Translations under genes and position numbers: made by a program
Shown here: piece by piece, positions 12,546 through 22,179 of the stretch
How the letters are laid out: each line of letters begins with the position of its first letter
Numbering within the stretch: position 1 is the stretch's first letter
Notes under the pieces: model-generated
The model's input: only the letters and a program-made list of their open reading frames with translations
Told to the model about the DNA's origin: nothing
The model's database searches: none
DNA from: Coniella vitis
Lineage: Eukaryota; Ascomycota; Sordariomycetes; Diaporthales; Schizoparmaceae
Direction of reading: 5' to 3'
NCBI GenBank assembly: GCA_011317545.1
Contig: WUJK01000001.1
Coordinates: 496,001-560,000, forward strand
Length of the DNA stretch: 64,000 bases

Positions 12546-14069
12546 CTAAGCCGAGGGAGCTGCTACGCCCTCGCGCTCGCATTCATCAACGTATCGCTGC
12601 CACACATCAATCACCTCGCCGTAAAAGCCGACATGCGCATCCGCAAGTTTGCCCAGCTGATCTTTGAACTCAATGCGCTTGATGCGCTCAAAATCGGCGG
12701 TCTCCTTGACGACCTCCTCATCAAACATTTCCGAAGTCCGGCGCGCCGTCTCGGACTCGCGCGTTAGCTCGTCGATGCGAATTTCGAGCTTTCTAAGCCG
12801 GTCCCGCCGTGACTGCTCGTGGTCAACCCCGCGAATATCTTCAAGCTTGGAGCGAATTAAGCCCGCTGCGCCGGACCCGCCGCTGCTACCGTAGCCCGAG
12901 GCCAGCATGTCGCGGTCAGCTGAGGAACGGTTGAGGTACTCAGTCAGCTGCTCATAGTCGAGCTGCTTCTGCTCGCGCGCCTTGAGCAGGTTCTTGAGCG
13001 CGCCGCTGTAGGCGACCATGTCCTTAAGGCTGCCGAGGTAGTCCTGATCGGTATGGTCCTTGAGCTTTTTAAGTCCGCTGGCTGAGTCTTCTACCGACTG
13101 TGCAAATGCATGCACGGCGGCCTCGATGCCAGGTTCGAGTGTGATGAGTTTTTGGAACTGCTCGGCCAAGTCCCTGTAATCCGCCTCAATGTCGCTCTCG
13201 CGGCGGGCCACCCGGGCAATGACTTTTTCAATTTGGCCAAGGTCGTCGTCGAGCTTGTCGCTCTTTTCCTTGACCTCGAGGAACCGGCGGTCGGGCTTGT
13301 GGACCTTGGTGAAGACATTGATGAAGGAGTCGGCAAAAGTATCAAATACGCCGCCGCTACCGCCCTCATTGGACGATGCTGTGTTTGCGCGGCTCGAGCG
13401 GCTCTGCATAGTGGCATTCCAGTCCGGGCTCTCGAGAAAGGTGTGTAGGATAGGAGCGCGCCGGAGGATGGGGTGTAACGCGGCACGGGTAAGGAACCGC
13501 TGCAGCGAGTAGGCACGGCGCAAGGTGAAATCGGTGCCAAAGCGGTCGCCTCGGACGTACTCCATGCGCTGCTTGTCGGGCAGGGGCGGGACGGCGCATG
13601 CTGGGTAGTCTTTGCTGAGGGATTTGGACAGGAAGACGAAGTCGGTGAAGCGGCGGCGGACGGTGGAGGTTGGTTTCTGGAAGGAAGAAAAGGTGGTCTG
13701 CATGTGAAGAAGAGCAATATGGTCAGCTATGGACAAGAGATAGGGAGCGCAAAACGTGTGTCTCACGTGAGTGGTTATTAAGTATGATACATAGGCATCT
13801 TTTGTGCCTGCGTTCTCCGTATGAGGCTCAGTAACGGTGCATTCGAGAAGCTCCGCGCTGCTGCCGCCTTCGGGATCGAGCTGCGGGATGTTGGAGGCAT
13901 CGCCGCTTTCGATCTGATGTTGGTGCTGCTGTCGTTTTGCAGGGCCGTCTGAGTCTGAGCCCGCATCAAAGCCACCAGCAGCACTTGAGCTTTCACCAGG
14001 TGTATTTTGGTCGCTGTGGAAAGAGAGATTGTGGAAGTTGTCCTCGTCGAGGGATCTGGCGCCTCCCAT
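12546..14069 (-). CDS. SNX4: Sorting nexin 4 (Atg24), PX-BAR protein
   Basis: Endosomal sorting nexin that binds PI3P and shapes membranes for retrieval of cargo to the Golgi and for selective autophagy. Two exons, 14069-13767 and 13697-12546, encode 484 aa; the intron at 13766-13698 is 69 nt. After a disordered N-terminus comes a PX domain at about residues 70-200 with the phosphoinositide-binding RRRFTDF segment, PPLPDK and the FLESPDW end. A BAR-type coiled-coil region at about 230-480 follows, rich in heptad-like charged sequence. Domain order and length fit the family. The stop TAG is followed by a further long open stretch in the same frame, described separately. Confidence 0.95.
   Translation of the reverse strand: MGGARSLDEDNFHNLSFHSDQNTPGESSSAAGGFDAGSDSDGPAKRQQHQHQIESGDASNIPQLDPEGGSSAELLECTVTEPHTENAGTKDAYVSYLITTHVRHTFCAPYLLSIADHIALLHMQTTFSSFQKPTSTVRRRFTDFVFLSKSLSKDYPACAVPPLPDKQRMEYVRGDRFGTDFTLRRAYSLQRFLTRAALHPILRRAPILHTFLESPDWNATMQSRSSRANTASSNEGGSGGVFDTFADSFINVFTKVHKPDRRFLEVKEKSDKLDDDLGQIEKVIARVARRESDIEADYRDLAEQFQKLITLEPGIEAAVHAFAQSVEDSASGLKKLKDHTDQDYLGSLKDMVAYSGALKNLLKAREQKQLDYEQLTEYLNRSSADRDMLASGYGSSGGSGAAGLIRSKLEDIRGVDHEQSRRDRLRKLEIRIDELTRESETARRTSEMFDEEVVKETADFERIKRIEFKDQLGKLADAHVGFYGEVIDVWQRYVDECEREGVAAPSA
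13698..13766 (-). other. SNX4 intron (69 nt, frame-preserving, no stop)
   Basis: GTGAGA...ATGCAG. Removal joins ITTH to TTFSSFQK inside the PX domain, as expected from the family. Retention would keep the frame and insert 23 residues into the PX domain. Confidence 0.88.
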
Positions 14070-15123
14070 AGTGGGCAGCTGGGGGTTGGAATGGAGCTTT
14101 GGCAGTGACTTGCTTTTATGGCAATTAAACTGATCTTCTGAATTATCGAAGGCGATGGTGCCAGTGTAAGATCTTGTATTAGGAGATTTGGGTATCGATT
14201 GTACTAAGAGGCGAAGCAGGAAGGGACGTTGGTAATGCTTGTGATTGTCGGTTCTTTGGTGGTTAAAGGTGGAGAGTGGGTGGTGCTGCTGAACAAGGAA
14301 ACAGGTTGACGTCGTTTACTGCAGGTGGGGGGGTTGCTGTATAGCACCTGCTGGCTGAGTTTAGACCCTTTGCCTGCTAACACAGCCTGGGTTGCTACTA
14401 CAGTACATAGGTAGGTACGTATAGGCAACCTGCCTCGCCTGCTGATATCAACCTCGCCCTTACAGAGGTAGTATAGCTACTACGCCTCTTGAAAATATAA
14501 ATAATCTATTATTAAAGGACAATATTGTTTTAAGTAGTTAAGATGCAGAGACTTTGCCTGGTATATATTCTTACTATAGATCAGTCGCTATGTTCTAATT
14601 AATTCCAGGGTTCTAGCCGATCCTAAGAATGCTAGTCCTTTCAAAATCAAAGCCACAAGATCACACATTTCACAGCATACCAGCAACACTCGATAACTCT
14701 CATCTCAACAGAGTAGAAGTGGTCTATTCTTTCCTTCCAATGCAAAGTTGGTTATCTATGAAATGTAAGGCCTCCGCACCGCTTCCAGCACTTGTGCTTT
14801 CAGTACAATTTATGCCGTGTCGCCATGCCGTGCCATGCCGTGCTGCCATTTTGAGAATTTGCTTGTTTGCTCGCTCACAAGCATATTCGTCCATCTACTT
14901 CTCTCAACCCGGTATGCATCTGTTACCCAATCAACCTTTGAACAGAATCCCATTCCCGACGCCATACCCAAAAAGAAGACAACAAAAGGAAAAAGCTCAT
15001 GTAAGATGATCAATTATATGCCACCTTCTAGTCCGCATCAAACCCATTGACCCAAATGAAGAAGAAGCGAATGAGTCATCCAAGCAAGTGCAAACATCAT
15101 GTTAACTCGAATCATTTCATCAC
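14070..15123. other. Intergenic region between SNX4 and the LETM1-like gene, with AT-rich island
   Basis: SNX4 promoter side (14070 up) followed by the 3' flank of the LETM1-like gene. A conspicuously AT-rich, TA-step-rich block lies at about 14455-14630. Words CAGTACATAGGTAGGTACGT occur just before it. The stretch from 14817 repeats GCCATGCCGTGC-like units. No gene is supported. Confidence 0.5.
14455..14630. other. AT-rich island, possible decayed repeat
   Basis: This ~175-bp block is clearly richer in A and T than its surroundings and full of TA, ATAT and TAGTA steps. In filamentous ascomycetes such islands are often remains of transposons mutated by repeat-induced C-to-T change, but no transposon protein or terminal repeat can be seen here, so the origin is inference. 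Confidence 0.35.
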
Positions 15124-16835
15124 TTATTTGGCCTCCTTGGTAGCCTTGTCTCGCACCGCAACCTGGTCAGCCAGACTGGCATCCGCCTCAGCCTGAACAG
15201 CTTCGTCAACCTGTACCTTCTGCACACCGTCCGCGTCGGCCGACGCCTGTCTGTCTTCTTGCTCATCAATGTTGTCCACATCACGCGGCGTTGCCAGTCC
15301 GCTTTCTTGGTTCGATTCATTTTGCTCGCTCTCGTCCTCAATCAGGTCTTCCTGCTCCTTGAGCACCTCGAGGCGCTGCTTGTTGGTGGCCGCACCCTCA
15401 GCGGTGTGAACCTCGAGCTCAATCTCGTGGTACAGCTCCTCGGGAATGGAGGATAAAACACCAATGAGGGCATCAATTTGGTTGGCGACGGCACTCTCAC
15501 CAGATTGGCCGTACATGTAAGCGTTGCTGAGCACAAGGAGAGTCGAGGGAACGCCCTCCTTGAGACGCAGGTCGAGCCACGTCTGCAAGTCCTCGCGCAG
15601 ACGGGCGGGCGAAACACCGTGAGACTTGATACCACGACTGGCACAGGCCACTTGGAGCTCAGAAACAGACAGGCTCTCGATACCTTCGTAGGCGATGGCG
15701 CGATCGTCGCGCTTGATCTGCCGCATGCGGTGGCGAATCTGGTAACGGAGCATCTGGTCGGTACCAAAGGTGTTGAGGTTCATGTACCGGCACATGGAGA
15801 CCAGCTGGGGTCGGGACAAGTTGTCGAGAGTGAGATCATCGCGGAAGGCCTTGCAGACCTTGATGACATCCTTGTCAGTGGGCTTTTCGCCGGTGGCCCT
15901 GACCTTGCGGAAGAAGTTGGCAAACTCTTCCTTTTGGGCCAACGCCGGCGAAACAGGTAGCCCAGTCTCCTTGATAGACGTTCGCAAGAAGTCGCTGACT
16001 TCCTTGCGGAGAGCCCGCAGGGTTGACGCCTTCTTCTCCTTGGACTTTTGGTCCTCGTAGGTAGAGGGCAGAAGGTTGGGGAACAGCCGCAGCGCCACCG
16101 GCAGCAGCAACTCAGCAAACGGAATAATGACAAAAGCCGAAAAGGGAACCAGACGCGCAAGATCCTGTACTGTCCGCTGGAGTTGGCGATTTTCTCTGCG
16201 TGTAAGCTCGTATCCTGCGGCCATGCGTAGCGCTAGTCTTGTGCTGATCTTGACTTCGGTCGCGAGAAGCTTGGTTCCGTCCCAGTAATGGTGGACCTCT
16301 TTTTTGATCTTTTGCATCAATGTGAGCTTCTTCTCATCCTTCTTAATCTCCTTCTTTGCAACGGCGAACGCCTCCTTTTGCTCAGCCAGCTGGTCCAGCG
16401 TCTTGTCCGACTCTGAAGCGCCCTTGGCTTGCGCTTCTGCTACACCAGCTTTGTCTGCTGTGGCAGAGGACGTGCTGGCAGACGACGACGACTCCTGAGA
16501 AAGGGGCTTCTTAGCCTCCTCTGCGTTGAAGCCGGGCGGGGGTCCAGACGGCGGGCCACCCCGCGAAGTCTCGGTGGTTACGGTGCGAATGGGGATGAAA
16601 AGAGCAAGGGCCGGGCTCTGCAGCTGGATGTTCTGGGCATTTCGACTGAGATGAAGGGAACTGGCGCGCAATGTTGACCTGGAAATAACACGGCCTGGTG
16701 ATCGAGAAGGTGCTTTTGATTAGTCTGCGACTTTTGTACCAATTGAAAGAGAGCAGGTCTTTTTGCAAGCTTACCACTACCGGCAAAAGGATTGACCACG
16801 GCGGCTCTGCGCGCCACGCTGGTTGATGCGCTCAT
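15124..16835 (-). CDS. LETM1/Mdm38-family mitochondrial inner-membrane protein
   Basis: Family members sit in the mitochondrial inner membrane, act in K+/H+ exchange and bind mitoribosomes to help insert respiratory proteins. Exon 1 is 16835-16775, the intron 16774-16695, and exon 2 16694-15124, giving 543 aa. The N-terminus (MSASTSVARRAAVV) is Arg/Ser-rich and lacks acids, consistent with a mitochondrial presequence. A Ser/Ala-rich linker is followed by the LETM1 core: the KKEVHHYWDGTKLL helix, a membrane segment at about residues 202-225 (starting LVPFSAFVIIPFAELLLP), and the ribosome-binding-like domain with YMNLNTFGTDQMLRYQIRHR. The C-terminus is Glu/Gln/Ala-rich. Whether this is the Mdm38 or Ylh47 equivalent cannot be decided from sequence alone. 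Confidence 0.94.
16695..16774 (-). other. Intron of the LETM1-like gene (80 nt)
   Basis: GTAAGC...CACCAG. The join reads FAGSGRVISRSTLRAS, linking the presequence start to the rest of the protein. Confidence 0.8.
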
Positions 16836-19476
16836 GGTGCAGGCGCTGTGTAAAGACGAAGTCTGTTATGTCAAAGAGCGGCGCAGTGTACGAGATACCA
16901 TAGAGCAGTCGATATAGCGGGTAATACAGTTGTAGAGGGGGTGGCGATGGAAATGGAAAGAGAGAGAATGACAGAGTGAGGGACAAGAGTAGGTATGCAA
17001 GGTGAAGAAAAGGAGCGATGCGACCACTGCAACGCAGCAGCTGCAAGTGCCAATGCCAGTTGCAGGCGTGCCATAACTGTGCAGGTAGAGGGGCGAGGCT
17101 CCGTAGGTACCGGCCTCAAGTACCTGAGTACCTAGCGGTATGAGCTGAGGTACAAATCACGTGGGACTTTACAATGTATCTCTCTCCAGTCTTCTCACAA
17201 TTGCGGCCGGGCAGCCATGCCGGTTGCAGACTGCACTTTGGACGTTCCTATCGCCATCGCATTCCAATATGCTGCTGTCCACACTAAACATGTACGCTGC
17301 GAACAAAATTTCTCCAAAAACACAACGTTTGGATGCTTCTGGAGCCAGACTTTTGGCCGCAGAGAAGTTGAATCGGATATGGGCAGAGTGACATGTGAAA
17401 CGCAACCGCTGCAGGTATCACCCAGACCCTGTCCTCCGGGTCCGCCGAGGGTCGCCACGTCTTCCAGAATATCTGGGTTAGGGTTCTAGCGCATATACAC
17501 CGGTGCCTTCTCCCCTGAAATCCCGCTCTAACTCCGTTCATGCCGCTGTGAAAGACTCCTGGATGATTGGAAGGCCCGGCACGCAAACGCCTGCCACGAC
17601 GTTTGCCTTTGTGATAGGCTTGTTGGCTTGGCTTGGCTTCGTGTAGGCATACTAAGGTACTGCCAGCGGGATTATCCTGCCTCAGAGGCAAAAATGGCGT
17701 GGCTGTGTGAGACTGTCGAGCGGCTTGTGCTTTAGAGGCAGGCGTCATTACCATGCAGAGGGCCAGAGGCCCTGGGCCCCTAATGCGTGGAGCGGTACGA
17801 ACAAAGATTGCCATAGTATAACAAGTTTTCTGTGTGGCTGAGGTGTGGCCTGTTGGGCAATGGGCATCGAGACCGCTTCTTCTGGGTGGATGGCCATTCA
17901 TTCCATGATTCTATGCTATCTCCCCATTTGAACATGCACTGACTTCCACTGCCTAAGCTCAATTGCTCCTACGAATTCGGGTTACAAGATGTAAGACAGC
18001 ATGTCTTCTCTCGCAGTCCAGGACCCATTATGCTTTGTTGCTAAACCTGGACAAGTCGGTCTCACGACATGCCCAAATGGTTAGCGTTGAACCTTGGGTG
18101 GTTTACATAGTAATGAGTCGCCGTGAGTTTCGGTAGATGTGGCCTGTTTGATACCACCGGATGACTCGGCCAAACAAAGCCTTGGGATGGTTGGTAGCGA
18201 GCTGGAAGGGATGGCTTCAACACGCTAAATACAGCCATAGCTCGGGAGTCGGGCTGCAAAGACAAAGCTGGGCGGATGAGCAGCGACAGATACATTGTAT
18301 AGGGCCGTGAAAACACCGAGACTGTAAACCACATCTATGCCAGGTCCTTAGGCAGGTGGTGATTGATCGTACGAGATTTCCCTACGAGACAGGTGCTCTC
18401 CGCGTTTGCGCTCCCTCTCCAGTTATCGCGGTGTTGCTGTATACTTAGCAACGGGATTCCATGGCATTTCGAGTATAGCGAAGTCGCCGTGCAGAGTGCC
18501 GTTCAAGGGGCCAAGCAAGCTCGCAGGCTGTCTTTTGGCTTGAGATATCAACCCCGAGATGGAAGCCGGGGGACGATTGCAGCAAGACGGTGCCCCCCGC
18601 CTTCCCCACGTAAATCCGAAGCCTCTAGATCGACTCGCAATCATCAAGAGCACGAGCGATAGTCTGGTGGATGGGACGAGACGGGCTTGAGCCCTCCGAA
18701 AGCCGTTGTCCCTGGTAGCACATAGTAAGCACCAGCTTGAATGGCGATTAATAACACAATGATAGCTACATAGTACTGGCAGCCCAGTGCCTCAACAAAA
18801 ATGGCGTGGTGTCTTGTTGGTTGAGAGATAAGATTGTCCAAGAGGGGCGGACAAGCCAAGTATGTGACTAACAGAATCCGCATATCAGTCCATAATACCA
18901 TGCTAATAAGTCACTCCGTTCAGTAAATCTCCGGGCTAAGACAAGCTGGGAAGCCACAGCCAAAGCCAAACCCCGCCGGCGATGGATCGGACGTGCAACT
19001 GCCTGCACATGTTACTCCGAATTGATCAACACATTCCCCCGGTTGACTGCCTTTCTTGGCGCCAGCCATTCCGTCCTTCTCTTCTTACCTCTCCTCACCA
19101 CCCTCTCTTACTCTCCTCTAGCGTTCAATCCTACAGTATCACCATCACCATCATCATCCGTCGCTTTATCGCCATGGGTACCTTTTAAACTGTGTTCCGA
19201 GCTCCAGATCTACCCGCCCGATTCCTTCTGGGGTCGCATCTCGATCCCGCGCCATTTGCGTCGCTTCGGCTAGCTGGATCACGGCACCACGCACCACGCA
19301 CCACGCAACTTGCAACTGCATCCTTTGGCCTTGTTAGCCCGCTTAGTGCAGCAATAACATTCCCGCGCCAAAGTCACTGAAAGTGTCTTGAAAAGAAGGC
19401 AAGCCTTCGCACCTGTCCCAGAATCGGGAGATCAAGCCGCCAGAGCTATATTTCTGCAAAGTTCCCACATCTTAAC
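16836..19476. other. Divergent intergenic region, LETM1-like gene / adenylate kinase (2.6 kb)
   Basis: The region carries both promoters. Close to the LETM1-like start there is a pyrimidine-rich leader on the minus strand (16900-17000). GGTACC/GTACCT words cluster at 17104-17140. A telomere-like GGGTTAGGGTT lies at 17475-17485. Upstream of the kinase a CT-rich segment at 19070-19130 and ACGCACC repeats at about 19285-19308 are seen. No open frame resembles a protein family. Confidence 0.5.
17475..17485 (+). promoter_or_regulatory. Telobox-like GGGTTAGGGTT element
   Basis: One and a half copies of the TTAGGG unit stand alone in the intergenic region about 640 bp upstream of the LETM1-like start. 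Isolated teloboxes serve as binding sites for Tbf1/TRF-like proteins in fungi; here that role is inference. Confidence 0.25.
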
Positions 19477-20362
19477 ATGAAGCTCAGGAGCGCAGCACGC
19501 GTCATTCTTGTCGGGGCGCCTGGAGTGGGCAAGGGCACACAGTCCGAGAGACTATTGCAACGCTTTCCACAACTACAGTCCATTTCTTCCGGAGATTTGT
19601 TGCGATGGAACGTCCGCAACAAGACTGCCCTGGGTGAGTAATTCTATTGCCTCTGTTCTGATTTCCTGCAGTGCTGCTTCCCACCTTTACGCTTATTGAC
19701 ATGACGTCGTCATATTCGCAGGTATCCAAGTTGAGCAGACCCTCAAAGCCGGCGGCCTCGTTTCCGATAGCATCATTTTGCGCCTAATCAATAATGAGTT
19801 GACCACACGCGGTTGGCTGGGTCGTCCCCAGGTCATGACTCTCTCATCCTCTGCCATGGGTGCTGAAGGCGAGGCCTTTTCTCCGAACGACAATCAGATG
19901 GACCCCTTTATGTCCGCAGCCAACCGCGGCTTTAGCCGCCCCTCGGACGACCCTTCGGCATCCTTCCTGCTCGACGGGTTTCCGCGAACAGCTGCACAGG
20001 CAGACCAGCTCGATGGTCTGGTGCCCATAAACCTGGCTGTGTCGCTCAAGACTCCCTTTGAAGTCATTATTGAGCGCATCTCTGGTCGATGGGTGCACGA
20101 GCCATCAGGCCGTGTGTACAACACCACATTCAACCCGCCTCAGGTGGCTGGCAAGGACGACATTACTGGCGAGCCCCTCGTCAAGAGAGCGGACGACGAT
20201 GAGGAAACGTACCGGGCACGCTTCCAGAAATTCCAGGAGACCAGTGAGCCCTTGTTGGAGCATTATGCTCGCAAGGGTGTCTTGTGCGAGATTGAGGGCA
20301 TGAGCAGCGATGAAATCAGTCCCAAGCTGTTTGAATTGTTTGAGCAGCGTTTTTGCGAGTAA
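19477..20362 (+). CDS. Adenylate kinase, AK3 type (GTP:AMP phosphotransferase)
   Basis: Transfers phosphate between nucleoside triphosphate and AMP; the AK3 branch is mitochondrial and prefers GTP. Exons 19477-19633 and 19722-20362 encode 265 aa, in the range of the family with a small insertion. The P-loop GAPGVGKGTQ is at residues 13-22, followed by the AMP-binding SSGDLLRWN and, in the core, DGFPRT. The LID (GRWVHEPSGRVYN, FNPP) is of the long type without zinc cysteines, as in AK3. An insert with MTLSSSAMGAEGEAF interrupts the region between helices before the DGFPRT motif. The N-terminus MKLRSAARVILV is short but could serve as an uncleaved mitochondrial signal. Confidence 0.93.
19634..19721 (+). 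other. Adenylate kinase intron (88 nt)
   Basis: GTGAGT...TCGCAG. The join reads KTALGIQVEQ in the AMP-binding domain. Confidence 0.9.
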
Positions 20363-22179
20363 AAGACTCCGTGTCGTGCGTTCGGTTGGAGTGGGACGTT
20401 GTTTTTTTTCTGGAAAATGGGTAAAGATCAGGTGACACTCGATATCCTCCGGCGTTTTTGTTTCTTCTTATTTTATGTCTTGGAGGGCAAAGGAGACTGA
20501 AGTGCTCGGTCTGCTTTGATGGTTTCTGCGCAGTAGGACTCGTGTCTTGGATTCTGCGGGGTATCCACGCTGTTTATGGAATTACAACTGGATCCAGTGT
20601 CTTGAGTGTTTGAAATAATTGTATACACCACGTTCCTACTTGGATACCTAGGCATATATCCAACCATGACTGAATGGTCAAATGGGCGGTTCGAACAATG
20701 CATTTGTTCTTCGGAGTTTTGGGACGGGGCTGCATCCAGATGAACCATGCTGCAGGACATTTGGTCCAACTCCCATCTGCATGTAACGGCAGTGCACGTC
20801 GGTGGCTTGGGCTTAATGCAGTTGGCCACAAAAGTATTCGAGGCAAGACCTAGCAGTACTATGCAGATGCAGCAACCAAGGAGTCTCTCTGAACGATGTT
20901 ACGTTCGCTTCCTTGATGGTACTTGTACGTAGATATTGCTTCCGACAACATTCAGCTCAAGATATCTGGAGATCTTGGTTAGAAAACATGCGTTGTCAAT
21001 CTTCGGCCCAGGCGATTACTGCTGTATCCAGGTATCAGGTACCTATCTGCCCCTCCAACTCTACCCTCCAGGGGCTTGGATAGCAGTATGATAGCGATAA
21101 GACGTTGCAGACCCCTGCAGAGCGTGGCCAACTGGGGTCTGGGGTCAACTGGGGACCTGAATGGAACTTGCCCCAGTGCTGCACAGAAGATTGAAGATTT
21201 TGAACGACTCTGCCTCACTAGCTGCGTGAGCTGCCCAGGTGCTAGTGCCAACACCTCTAGCCGGCAGCGGACAGGCGCCAAACAAAATAAACCCGGGTTC
21301 CTGTGAGCCCCAGAGAGCAAGCCCGCCCAGAAAATCCGCGAATCAGTCACCCCTCTACTTACCTCCAACGGCATCGGAACTTGGTAGATGCAAATTTGAA
21401 CTGACGGTTTGCGACTATTCCATCGTTTTTGCACATTTTTATTCCTTCCCACCCTTTCCATCCCACTGCCCTTCCGCCAACTGCAACAAAGGCTCGACTC
21501 GCGCGGTCTGGTCTGGTCTGGTCTGGTCTGCTTGCTCGACGCTACAAGATATCAAATCTCGTTTCTCCCCCACCTCAACCCCTCCAAAACCTCCAAAACT
21601 TGCCAGGGTGCAACGCAACAGCCGCCGGCTTACAGCATTGACACAAGACCGGACAGCGACAGAACAAGGGCTTCTAGTTATAGTCGCCACCTGAACAACC
21701 CTGGACAGACGGCGCATTCGACCTTCAGTACGCAGCCAAGCCCTGCCACATCCTTTTTTGGACTTTGGCCATTACTGTTTGTATTTTGCCTGCGAGGTTG
21801 ACAAAGGCGCAGGCCTCGTTGGATCTGGGAGTGAGTAGCATCCTTGGGAATGTTGTGGTGTAGTGAACTACATTGAGTCTATCCTGCCTTTCCATTTTCA
21901 AAACAACATTTGGAGTACTTTGCTTCAATGTGCAACTCTTGGCTGTATAAACTCATGCTCAAATCAAGAGAGATGAAAGTGAGAGAGACAGAACGTGGGC
22001 ACAAAACCACGCAATAGAGACCACTCGTTTGACAGGATTCGGGGCGGAGAAGGGGAGAGAGAAAAATTAATTACAGAAACACTAGAGATGCTGACGACGG
22101 GCCCACTCACAGACCTTTTGGAACAAGGCTTACTTTAGCCACATACCCACAAAGATACACATTCGCATACTCACCCAAG
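20363..22179. other. Intergenic region between adenylate kinase and ADE4
   Basis: About 1.8 kb. The first part is the kinase 3' flank with poly-T at 20401. The ADE4 side has a GGTCT pentanucleotide run (about 21507-21530) and CT-rich DNA from about 21425 to 21475 and 21560-21600. GGTACCT occurs at about 21038. No coding gene is supported. Confidence 0.5.
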
